The notes under the pieces: model-generated
What the model was told of the DNA's origin: nothing
Database searches by the model: none
What the model saw: only the letters and a program-made list of their open reading frames with translations
NCBI GenBank assembly: GCA_020744425.1
Contig: JAGMUV010000007.1
Location: 2,232,001-2,296,000, forward strand
Direction: 5' to 3'
Source of the DNA: Dactylonectria macrodidyma
Lineage: Eukaryota; Ascomycota; Sordariomycetes; Hypocreales; Nectriaceae
DNA: 64,000 nucleotides
Shown: one piece after another, positions 34,625-45,534 of the stretch
How the letters are laid out: each line of letters begins with the position of its first letter
How positions within the stretch are numbered: position 1 is the first letter of the stretch
Made by a program: the position numbers and the translations under genes

Positions 34625-36031
34625 GATTTCGAGTCTAGCCAGTGCAGTAGAGCGGGGAGAACGAAAGTAATCTTAGCACGATGCTAGGCCTGAGACAAGA
34701 GAGTGAGAAGGGGTTGATGTTTGGATATCCATCTGTTAATCAAGATTTGATGTAGCTGGGCTATCGGCCGATTTTAAGTGTCGAAACCGGAGATGGTTAA
34801 GCCGTATGTGACAGGCTCCTCACTCATTAAAGATGGAAGTCTAATGGCCGACCATTGCCTCATTTGCCAAGAGCTTAATACTTTGGGAAGCTGTTCCGTG
34901 TCCGCTCGTTGGTATGTGGCTGAGGCGGAGGCTCCGTGATGGTTCGGAAGGTGTCCGGGCGTGAAAACATCAGCACACGTGGCTGTGAGATTTCTCTGTC
35001 GTACTGTCTAAGCACTCTAGGACCTTTCTTCACGGCCTCAAAGTCGCATGTTCTCGTGTTTCTTTACGGGGCTGGTGCCTGAGCGTTGGACGTACTCCAG
35101 GGTGGTCGTTGGGGACCATTCGCAGCTGACGGTGATGTTTGACGCCAAGGCAGTTGTGCAGTTGTTAGTGGAATCATCTTAGGCAGATTTCTGATGATAG
35201 TAATGGTGATATCCATACACCCTAATACAAGGTTAAAAGTGTGCGTCTGATATCAGCAGACCCTAATGCGAGGCCTGCGCGACCTCAAGGCCGGGGCAGC
35301 GGTGCTTCTTCGGTGTTGCTCCATTACGACCTGGGATGCCGCATTACCTATTTGTCTCTGTCTATTATTGCTTTTTGTTTTGTGCTTGTAATATTTGTCA
35401 TACTTGTTGAGTTGAAGCTGTTCTGCTCTGCTCTGGCTGTTAGTCTGAGCTGCAGCTCTGCTTACGACCTTGATGGCTTGGAAATAATTGCATCGGAAAA
35501 GCAGCAAACGCCCCACCAACGCTGAGAAAGAATACCGGCAGTGTTTATTTCACTCGGAATGGACTTCAAGCAATTACCTATGTCATATTGAACGGTCCAA
35601 TTTCAGCAGGCTTAATTGCGAAGGGTTTATGCTGCCCTTGCATTTGCCATGACAGCCATGCTCGTGCATTGCCTCGTGCTTCTTGCTTGATTCATTGTCC
35701 AAGCACCATCTGCAGCAGTTCCGATCTAGATACATACCTACAAGCAGTTGCTGCCTTCCATCTCAGTCAAAAAATCACAAGGACTCTTTCGCCTCTGGGT
35801 CAGGTGACTTCAAACTTCTTGTTGCTTCTTGAACGCGTGCGCAAATAATGTTCAGTCTCCCCTCGCCAACTACGTGTCTTCTCCATTTAAATGCTCCGGC
35901 CATCCTCTTTCTTGATCCTCTTTCTTGTATAGATATTGGTTGACTTTTGTTCAATACCTCCAAGCAGAATTTCTATCCGACCGGCACGAATTCGAAGCAA
36001 TAAGTTTCAAACCTCCGCCTGTACCTCCCAT
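34625..36031. promoter_or_regulatory. divergent promoter region between P450 and transporter
   Basis: 1.4 kb shared by two cluster genes. The palindrome CGGAGGCTCCG lies at 34926-34936, about 300 bases upstream of the P450 start. No gene was seen. Confidence 0.45.
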
Positions 36032-37716
36032 ATGGCGACAGCGACACCCTTCGAAACACAAGGCCCAATCGATCCCCATAGTCCTCCTGGTTCTTCCTCG
36101 GATACCACCGACTACAGAGACGATGCATCCCCTCACATGGATCATGCCCGGCCTTCATCTTAGATAGAGCTGAGCCCTACAACATCCAGGTCAAGCGGCC
36201 CTGGCATACTCGAAGTGATTCCAGGGCCGGTCGTTGAAGAATCGGCCATTCCAGATGGCGGACTACGCGCTTGGCTTGTTGTTTTTGGCGGCTTTTTGAA
36301 CTTCACCACTTCCTTCGGTAAGTCTTTTCTCTGGCTCTCCATCTCCTCCACTTTTTAAAACCACCGCCGCCTCTGGTCCGAAAGCAGAATGTGCTCATAC
36401 GTGTAGGCCTCATGAACTCCTTTGGGGTTTTCCAAACATTCTATGCAAGAAACCTCTTGAGCAATGAAGATAGGTCTACTGTGGCTTGGATTGGTGGTGT
36501 TCAAGTATGTTCACTTAAATAGCCCTCAACCCCACCAAGCGGATGGCATATTGATGGCAAAGCAGCTCTTCATGATGTTCATTGGCGGTCTCGTTTGTGG
36601 TCCTCTATTTGACAGATGGGGAGCACGACGCATCATGATCCCCGGCGCTGCCATATGCCTCCTTTCCTACATCACAGCGAGTTTTTCAGACCAGTTTTAC
36701 CAGCTCCTTATCGCCCAGGGATTCTTGTTTGGCATTAGAAATGCAATGCTGTAAGTTATTGTTGCGCAATGTTATCCGTTGGATGTTGCTAAATAAGTGG
36801 CAGTTACCATCCCACCGCTGGAGCAATCGCTGAATGGTTTGATGAACACCGTGGCCTGGCGCTTGGTCTCGCCGTCTCTGGCTCTTCGATTGGTGGCATC
36901 TTGTGGCCTTTCGTTATTGGAAAGCTTTTACCTACTGTGAGGTTTGCCTGGACATATCGTGTCCTCGCTTTTGCCTCATTACCAGTTCTCATCATTGCTT
37001 GTTGCCTCGTGCAGGAGCGACAGAATGCCAGGGGGCGTAACATTCACGGGTACAAACTCCAATCACCCCCATCAGTTTTCAGAGAGATCTTTCAACGCCA
37101 ATATCTCGTCCTCTGTGCCTCGCTCTTTTTCGTCCTCATTGGAATGCTTATTCCCTTCAACTATATAGGGAGCTACGCCGTCGATCATAATCTAGACGCC
37201 TCCATGGGCGGTCGTCTCTTATCCATTTGCTACGTAGGCTCTGTGGTTGGGAGAATTTCAACAGGCTGGGCAGCAGACAGACTTGGAAGGTGAGCTACAT
37301 CATCAGACTCAGAATCTCGAACCGTACTAATCATTCACAGATTCAATGTCCTCATTGCGATGTCGTTTGCCACCAGCACATTGATATTTTCTTGGACCAA
37401 AATGACTAGCCTGGCCGGTCAGATCGCTTTCGCGGTCCTGTACGGGCTTTTCGCCGGGGGTCTTGTGCCTCTTGGGTCTGCATGCGTTGCTCAAACGACT
37501 ACTGACATGGGACACCTTGGTCTTCGCATCGGCGTCATGATAGCGCTGTGCTCGCCGGGTGCACTCACGGCCAATACGATTGGCGGAGAGCTGTTCAAAA
37601 CCAGCTTGCGGTGGAATGCAGTTCACGCGTTCGCGGGCTCAGCTGTTCTATTTGGTGCTGTCGGCCTTCTCTTCGTGAGGAGGTTTTACACAACGAAGTG
37701 GAGTGTGATTGTTTGA
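36032..37716 (+). CDS. major facilitator transporter, monocarboxylate-transporter (MCT) type
   Basis: Best model: 36032-36089, 36168-36317, 36407-36504, 36566-36750, 36804-37289 and 37341-37716, 450 residues. GGLRAWLVVFGGF starts helix 1, and GPLFDRWGARR is the MFS loop 2-3 motif in its MCT form. About 12 hydrophobic segments follow, ending with a short tail. The hydrophilic leader carries an in-frame TAG at 36161-36163. An intron at 36090-36167 (weak donor GTTCTT, acceptor GATAG) removes it and keeps frame. An alternative donor is at 36081. Otherwise the N-terminus is broken, or translation starts elsewhere. The likely role is export of the cluster product at the plasma membrane or a vesicle membrane. 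It marks the right edge of the cluster. Confidence 0.82.
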
Positions 37717-38439
37717 GGACATGATGTCATTGACAACGAATGCAACCAACCTTGAACGCAAACAGAGTAATTAGACCGCATTATTAATAGTAATACCTTT
37801 CTCAGATTTATTTTTATGCTTAATGGATCGACTTGCATTAACCTGCAGGAAGTTGATCCCGTCAGCGGAACATTCCAAGGCTTAGACATGCTTGTTGTTC
37901 CCCTGCAACCATACTTTCAGGAATCCTGGGGTCTTATCGAGGAGCACACAGCCCCAAACAGTCCGCCTTTTGAACCTAACAGTTTTTCAGCAATACCGAC
38001 CCCTGATAGGTATGGCCGCAACGGTCTACGGTCTAATGATGCCGCGCTCCGGCGGAGTTCGGGCTCGGATCCGCCAACCGCTCGGTGACGGAGGGGAGCT
38101 TCACAGCGGCCGGCCGGCTCCGACGACTCACGATGGTGGGAGGGTCAGGTCAAACAAAGGCATCACTGAACATCACGCAAGCGCCGAACAGTCCTAGCAA
38201 TTGCAAATGGGTATTCAAAATTAATCAAAACTCGTCTATCTACGCTGTGTAATGAAGTGCACACCCGGCTCCCTAGCGCTGCTTTACTCTACCACACGGG
38301 AGAGAAGGATTGTGGGTGCCCAGAGGAAATAGAATGTGGAAGGAATCGCAAAACACCAGCACCGTTTTCTCGCCCAAATCAAATGCACCAGACTCGAAAA
38401 TAACACTCAAGGAAATAATGCCATGCAGTGTAGAAATGT
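37717..38439. other. convergent intergenic, right edge of the cluster
   Basis: 3' regions of the transporter and the IFRD gene. One inverted pair CTCCG-G-CGGAG occurs at 38047-38057. No supported gene. Confidence 0.5.
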
Positions 38440-39816
38440 TCATCTCTTGCCACCCTTGCTAACGGGGTGCTTGGCAGGCTTCGTGGACTCAAACTGGTTG
38501 AATTCAGCGTCGCTGAGGCACTCAGAAACAACGGGGTTGATGAAGATGTGCTTCTGGAGATGACCACCAAATATGACCTTCAGCATGTCTACCCTCGAGG
38601 AGAGAGACCAAGTATCGATGGTCGCGACATTGTTCCCGCTGCGAAGTTTCAGGCGGTAGCCGAACTCGACAATTCCGTCCTCGTTGGCATCAGAAACAGC
38701 CAGTCTGTTTCGCTTGTCAGGCGCGAAGCCAGCAGCAGAGTAACCAGGGCCGACTCCGCGTTCCAGTGAAGTGACAACATTGGTCAAGCCTTCTCGCAGC
38801 TCCTTCCGATGCTTCTTCGAGACGGACTTTGAGCTTTGCTTAGCCAGCTCGGCCATGCGGCCAGTCAACCTCTGTGGGTCGTACGGGAGCTGGAAGGGCT
38901 CGCCAGTTTCCTCCTCATGATTTCGCGACTCTTCAAAAATAAGAGCGATGCAGGCAGCGGCGTGGGACTGGACCTTGACATCGGTGCTGTCGAGTTGTTC
39001 CACGAAAGCGTCCATGGCAATGTCGGCGGTAGCCGAAAGATCATCCACGTGGGAGGCAACAAATGCCCAGGCTTGAAGGCTGGCGGCGACGATCAGTCCG
39101 TTGTCATGAGCCTCGATGCTTTCTCCATCAGTCTGCACAATATCGACAAGGTAGTCCAGGGTCTCCTGCGCAGCCTCCTCGGAACCTCCACCGTAGAGAA
39201 CGGCGACACATAGTGCGTAGATAGCCCAGACCTTGCACTCCTCATCATCGTCTTCAGTGATGATTTGTCGCAGGGTATTCTGGCCATGTTCGAAGACGTC
39301 TGCATCCTCAGAGGTGCACACAGTCAATATGAAGGCCCAGAGGCTCAGCTGGCGCTCCCGAGCCGTCATGCCTCGATTTGCGCTCCGAATGAAGAGCTCC
39401 CCAAGTTCGGTAGCGGCCTCGTCGAGCCACTCGTGGGTTTGTGAAGTGTATCGGCATCGCACGAGGCTGATAAAGAGCTCCAAAAACCGCTCTCGGCTCT
39501 CAGCGTTGTTGCGCTTGCGGTCCTGGAGTTCTGCTATGAGTTGCTTCGCGTCGAAGGTGCTGATACCCTCTTCGATGTTTTCGACCGACGAGCCGAATGA
39601 ATCGTCGCTGACAGACGCGATGTCGAAGTCGTCGTCGTCACTAAAGTCGGAGCCCGCCTGGCTGGGGGCGGCGGAGTGAGCCGGTGACGTCAGTAGCGAG
39701 GCCATGGGCGAGTTGCGAGGGGTTGTGCTGAGCGAAGCACGGCCGGATTTGATAGCCTTGTTGGAGGTGGTCTTGCCGTTGCCCTTGAGGGCCTTGACTC
39801 GGGCGTGGTTCATCAT
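38440..39816 (-). CDS. IFRD (interferon-related developmental regulator) family protein
   Basis: A single coding exon of 458 residues. A basic and Ser-rich N-terminus and an acidic stretch (FSDDDDFD) precede a helical, HEAT-like IFRD core (about 85-340) containing CKVWAIYALCVAVLYGG. The conserved IFRD C-terminal region begins at about 390 and includes DTWSLSSRVDMLKVIFGGHL. Members are linked to ribosome binding and transcript regulation in animals; the fungal role is less clear. Two adjacent ATG codons start the frame. A CTTAG just upstream suggests a 5' leader intron. It appears unrelated to the cluster. Confidence 0.92.
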   Translation of the reverse strand: MMNHARVKALKGNGKTTSNKAIKSGRASLSTTPRNSPMASLLTSPAHSAAPSQAGSDFSDDDDFDIASVSDDSFGSSVENIEEGISTFDAKQLIAELQDRKRNNAESRERFLELFISLVRCRYTSQTHEWLDEAATELGELFIRSANRGMTARERQLSLWAFILTVCTSEDADVFEHGQNTLRQIITEDDDEECKVWAIYALCVAVLYGGGSEEAAQETLDYLVDIVQTDGESIEAHDNGLIVAASLQAWAFVASHVDDLSATADIAMDAFVEQLDSTDVKVQSHAAACIALIFEESRNHEEETGEPFQLPYDPQRLTGRMAELAKQSSKSVSKKHRKELREGLTNVVTSLERGVGPGYSAAGFAPDKRNRLAVSDANEDGIVEFGYRLKLRSGNNVATIDTWSLSSRVDMLKVIFGGHLQKHIFINPVVSECLSDAEFNQFESTKPAKHPVSKGGKR

Positions 39817-42800
39817 GGTCTAAGGAAGAGTGAGGTCGCTAGATGGGAATGCGAATTGCCCAATAAGTGGGTGGTAAATCGAGTTTTGTATGGTGCCGCG
39901 ACGACCTTAAGAGGTGAAGAGTCGTCTGATTGTGGGGTGGTAAAATGCGATAGAGCTGTGACGAGGAAAACTTGCTTAGAGCGTGGTCGTGGAGAGAAAG
40001 ATAGCCTCCACAAGCAAGACCTTGGCTGGCAGGCGATCCTCGTCGTGTTTGTCAATGTTGGTCAGGTTGGTATGGTTTTTGGTTTGGGTATATTGAGATG
40101 GGAGGAGCAGGCGGCGTTGTCTGTGGTTTTATAGGCGTAGCGGAGCATCAAATCCATGGGAAATATCGGAGATAGGGTTGAACGGGACAATGGGGGGGTA
40201 AAGAGGTGTTTGTTGAAAAGTAAAGGAGGTCGGAAGTTCAGACAACGAGGTAGGAAAGAAATGGATGGATGAATAATGAAGCAGCCTGGACTGGGTTGTG
40301 GTGTGGCCTGAACGACGAAGCGTGATGTGGACTCGGTCGTCAGACCAATCAGAGGCACGGACGGCCTGGCCATGACGACCTTTCGAGATTCGATCATGCT
40401 TTGCAGTGGGCGAACCCATTTTTGTGTGCGTGTTACCAGGGCTGACGAGCACTGAGGACACTCCCTTCACTACCACTCTGGGGTCTGGGCTCTCCGGTAG
40501 CCAAACGGATGCTTTGCCAGGGCCAGGCGTAGGCGATCATCAGCCCAAGGGACAAAGCTTGAGTGGCGAGAAAGTGACCCTCTTGGCTTCAGGGAGGACG
40601 CCGCTGAGTACCAGTCTGAGACTCTGGCAATACGGGCCACTGCAAACCAACGCACTCCCTCTACCTATTGTTAGTGCCCACGAACAACTTTGTTAGGGGA
40701 CTGCCACAAGCACAGATGACGGACAGTGCTAGAGAGACCCCATCAGGCGCTAACCAAGATGCCCCAGTCCCCCGCCGTCTCCGTCCCACAGGCGGCAACC
40801 CGCTAAAAGGGCGACTCCACCATGGACCCTTGTGCAGGTGAGCGTCATCGATTCACTTTACGCGCTGGGCCGCGTCCCAAAGTGGCCCGACATCCCTTAT
40901 CGCTGACGATGCGATTGACAGTGAGGGTTGAGAGCATCATTTGCGCCGTTGCGCATCTCAAAAGGCGACTTGGGCCAAATCACCCGCCATGTACACGAAT
41001 AGGTGTTCAAAGGGCCAGAGAGGGACCACGTCGAAAAGGTGGGTGGCCTTGAACCTTTCAAGAGTCCGTTCTTTCAGGCACTCAGGCACAGTCTGAAACC
41101 CGCCAGACACCGTCAGGCGACACTGTATCTTTCGATCCTCCGCCTCAGCCAGGTCAGCAGGACAGCCACTGCTGTTCATCGCCCATACCTTTCTGAGATG
41201 CGGTGACAGACAGCCCGACCCGAAGATGGCCGAACTTGTCGCAAGCCGAGACCAGTTCATGATGCGACACGAATCTTCGAGCAAAGCAAGGGCACCAGTC
41301 ACTCGAGCAAGATCAAGGGCATGGGGTGCAGCAGCATGAAAGATTGGCGAGGCATGAACGTTGGCCAGCGATTCGAAACGATAGGTACCACGACTGTCCA
41401 CGACCCAAGGCCTGACTGTACCAGTACTTCGGTAGAGGAACGCGCCATCGACCAAGCACTTTACACGTGCACGAGGTGTGACCCGTGCCGAAGAGGGTTT
41501 GGCGGTACCTTGCGGGACATTGGGCAAGCCTCCAGGGAGTTGCCTTTGATTGCCTATCCTCCTGCAAGAGGTACGCAAGCTCGCACGCTCGCTGGACGTG
41601 CAGTCAAGAGCCTAGTCGGCTGACCTGTCCCAGCCAGAATCTCCGCCTTGAGTTGGGTCCAAATCTGCGTAGTCCGGAAGGATTGCAGCATTTGTCAGGA
41701 GATTGCGCAAATGGGCATCCGATACGTGGGACTTGGTCGCCTCAAGCGGATGGGGGGACGGTCCTCTCAGAGTGGGAAGCCAGCGTAGGCGGGCGATTGC
41801 GAACCAGGTCGAGATGCCCAGCAAGCTCGGATAGAGCGCCATTGATTGCATTTTTGGTGGGGAGGGGACTGCACGCTTCAGCTAGGCTCGAGCAAGTTGG
41901 AGCAGGTGATATGAAATGACGAGAAGCGAGGTACAGGTGGCGCCAGAAATGTGAGACGAGATACCTGCCTCAGGCCCGAGATAATCATGTCGCAAGCCGA
42001 GCGTAATAAACGATGCAACTTGATGCACCGTGCTTCCCGTCTCCCGCATGTTAGTAACGATGACTCCCTCCCCCTCTTCTGCCTGCTCGTCGTGTTCCAT
42101 CCTTTGCTTCCATCTAGCCTAGTCGCCTTTTCGTCCGCTGCTCTTGCCGCGATGCTTCTTGTATTGATTGCGAGACCTACCAAATGCCTGTGTTACCTGT
42201 CGTTTCCCCCCTGTAGTGCACTGTCAAATGGGCTTTGCCTAGGCGTTTCATTGCACGGCGTCGTGTGCTACTTCACCAGGTACTTGGCTATTCTTGGGCG
42301 GGCGGAGGGTGAACTGTGAATGGAAGAGAGCACGGCGCCGAGTGGAACCTCTCGCAGGCGGAGCTCAATGAACTATCGGCACTGCAACAGCCTACCTTAC
42401 CAACACTGTACCTCCCAACTCAGGACTTTGGGGCGTCCACCCAACGTGATGAATAATCGCTCGCCTCGATTACTATTTCTTGCATTCTCCTCAAATCTGT
42501 CATCTCTACATCTCCGAATTTTGTGAGCTTCATCTGGAAGAACAGAGCGAGAGAGTGATCCGATATCGAGCAATCACCTCCCCTCCAACCGTTAACCAGA
42601 CCTCCCCTCAGCCCCCACTAATTCTTAGTGGGCTCCCACCCAAAGGCTGCTAAACGTTCCCCGCCAAGGGCTGATAAGCGGCTTATCGCTGCCTGCTCTC
42701 TGCCTGATACGGCAGCGACCTCATTCACGGTTGCCCCACCTCGCCTTCACCTTCCGGGCCACCCAGCACCTCACCAACGGTACTTCCATCTCTCCCTCCT

Positions 42801-43094
42801 CTACATTACCTTTTCTTGCCCTTTCAGCTTTCTCATTCCTCGATCCTCGATCTCGGCTGGCTTCCCTCCTACATCTTAGACCGCTTTGTGCCAAATCCAA
42901 AACCACAAAGCAACCGTATTCCTTCCATCACCCTGTGGGCTCTGGCTCCCTGACGTCGTTTCCGCGGGTCCCAAAGGGTGTATGTGAGACGACTACGCGC
43001 AGCCGTACAACCCCTCACCCCGCCGGACATCTTGAGAGCGACGACCCTTTGAACGCTTGCGTCTATCCAGCACTGCCTCCACATTCTGAACAAC
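39817..43094. other. 3.3 kb divergent intergenic between IFRD and FHA genes
   Basis: Promoters and leaders of both genes. A 206-codon minus-strand open frame at 40958-41578 and a 144-codon plus-strand frame at 41485-41919 overlap. Neither shows a domain, so neither is called. Confidence 0.45.
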
Positions 43095-45534
43095 ATGGCC
43101 GTACCTCAGTATCGTGATGAGGGTATGTTTGTCGTATTAGTTATCGCCGTCGCCGTCTCGCGCTGACATTTTCACAGTCCTCATCACCTTGACCAGCCTC
43201 GACGCTCCTACCTCGTTTTCCTTCCCCGACCGCCGATTCTTTCTCACCCGAGAGAAACCCGTCATGGACATTGGGCGTACAAGTAAACGTAACAGCAGCT
43301 TCGAAGCAGCTAAGAATAACGCTTGGTTTGACTCGCCTGTCATGTCTCGTGACCATGCCCAGTTAAAGTTGGATGTTGAGAAGCAGGTAAGCTTTCTGAT
43401 ACTCTGGTTTCTTCACTTTTTCACACCTTATTGACTCGGTCCTCTAGAAAGTGTATATCAAGGACATCGGCTCTCTGCATGGCACCTTTAAAAACGAGCA
43501 ACGTCTCACCCAACAAGTCCCTTCCTCCCTAGGAACTGGCGACATTATCCGATTCGGAATATCCATCGACAGAGGCTCGGAAAGATACCCTCCTTGCACA
43601 ATGGAAGCACGCTTCAAATTCGGGACCGCTCTGTAAGATCTTGGTTCTTCTCTCGTTCTTTGTGGATTATCACCAGCTAACCTCGCTATCAGTCCTGAGG
43701 ATCGCCCCAAAGTCTTCAGAGTCCCCGACGATTCCGATGTCGAAGACTCGAGCAGCGATGATGATGAAAGCATCCGCAACAGTGCAGAGATCGTGCGCAA
43801 CGCCAATGTTCGGCCAGCTGTGCCCTCTTCCACATCGCCCAGCCCAGTCATCGAGGTGATTCCCATTGATCAATACCCAATCTCTAACGTTCGAGGAGAC
43901 GACGACTACATCACAAACGCCCTCCCGCCTGTAGCATCCGCTTCAAAGCCTGTTCAGGAAGTGACATACGTTGATCTGTCCTCTCCTTCTCCAGAAGATG
44001 TTCCCGAATACAATGGCTTTTCACCAATTTCTCCAGAGGCCGGTTGGATGATGGGCGCAGAAGATGATGACGATATTAACCTTTCAGAATCCACCGACAT
44101 GGACACGGACAGCTCTCAGGAAGCAGATTCGCCCAGCCCGAGTCCAAGATCAAGCCCATCCCCTAACACCAACAACGTTCTCCATGACTACGATACTCAA
44201 GATGCTCTGGAAATGGAGGAGGACGACTTCGAGGAGCACGATGAATTCGAGGACGGAGATTGTAAGTCTTCTTCCAAGCATCAATCTCTTTGATACCATG
44301 CTAACTCTGTGTAGATGAATCTGAATCGCAAGAGCAGCCAGTTGGTCGAGAAAGTGAGGACTCCGCAGAACAGTTCACCCCGTCTGAGTTGCCCGATGAG
44401 ATCGAGGAAGTCGTTCCAAGCCTCATTGTCAACGTTCGGGAAGAGACCCAACCCACTACTATGGAAGTCTCAACATCGGAGAATGGAATTAACCCTCTGG
44501 GTGGCGTGAGCTATGTGCTTGATACCCAGCTGCCGCCCATCGAACAGCCCGACGTGGCTCTGCCATGGGTCCAGCCATATTACACTCAGCCACTAAGACT
44601 ACCTTCCATCTCAGAGGCGATGCCTGCTTATTCAAGCCAAATCGCAAGTCCCACATCTGGGGCCGAGTTGCTAGGGGCTAAGACCGGAAAGTACGAGTTC
44701 TTTGCGGCCAGAGCAGAGAATAAGCTGCATGCCCTTCCTTGCGGCATGGCCACCGGTGGTCAGTCGATCCCAGTCATTCACAGAGCGTCTTCGGAGCATA
44801 CGGCCAGCCCAAATACCATCCCTCAGCGCTCTTCTGTGGTAGCTCCGACAACTCCCAAACAATCTACCAAGAGCGTTGCCGAAGCTAGGTCACCGCAGAC
44901 CGATCCACCTAGGCGTCTCGCTCCCTCTGAATGGACCGCATCTGGTGTTCAATTCCTGAACTCGCCCCTTGAGGATACCCTGGAGACGCGAGAGCGGCTC
45001 CAAGATGATGAGGCTCCTGTACTGGACGACACTTCGGCTTACCAATTTGAACTCAGCAAGAGGGCTGTCAGTACCTCCACCACGGAAGTGCACATGTTAG
45101 ACACTCCGATGACTTCGATGGCCGACGCCCAAGCCCAAAACCGATCAGGCAAGAGAACTCACATGGAAATTAGCGATATCCTTGAATCCTCGGATGAGAT
45201 TCGAGACCAACCAACTCCTGCTGATCGCCCTTCGAAGAGAAAGGCCGATGATATCTCAGAGCTCATGCCAGAGGACCGCGCCTGCAACATCGAGGATACT
45301 ATACACGTCGCTCCGAAGCGAATTGCCCGTTTCAGGGCCCACAAGCCATTCCGCAGGTTGTTGAAGAAGACTCAACACGCTCCTGTCGCCACTATGGCTG
45401 CACCTACTGTATCAGAAGCCTCTGTCCCACGACCAGCCAAGCGACTACGTCGTGTCGCAGAAGTGGTTGGCTTCGCGGCACTTGGTGGAGTTGCCGTCAT
45501 GTCGGCGCTGATTGCAACGGCTCCCGCGCTCTGA
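43095..45534 (+). CDS. FHA-domain protein with C-terminal membrane tail
   Basis: Exons 43095-43122, 43178-43386, 43448-43632, 43693-44261 and 44315-45534, giving 736 residues. The FHA domain (about 15-130) has the phosphothreonine-binding features DIGR, SRDHAQL and SLHGTFKN. A long disordered Ser/Pro/Glu region follows, with acidic patches and basic clusters (PSKRKAD, PAKRLRR). The end is one hydrophobic segment, GFAALGGVAVMSALIATA, placed to act as a tail anchor. FHA plus tail anchor is the layout of SLMAP/Far9-Far10 proteins of STRIPAK-type complexes at the nuclear envelope or ER, but the coiled coils of that family are not obvious. FHA is certain; the comparison is inference. Confidence 0.9.

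Noticed and set aside
37816..38197. Two overlapping plus-strand frames right of the transporter, considered as transposase remains
   Set aside because: No catalytic motifs, terminal repeats or target duplication.
40958..41578. 206-codon minus-strand open frame
   Set aside because: No family features, and other open frames of similar length overlap it. It looks like chance in a GC-moderate intergenic region.
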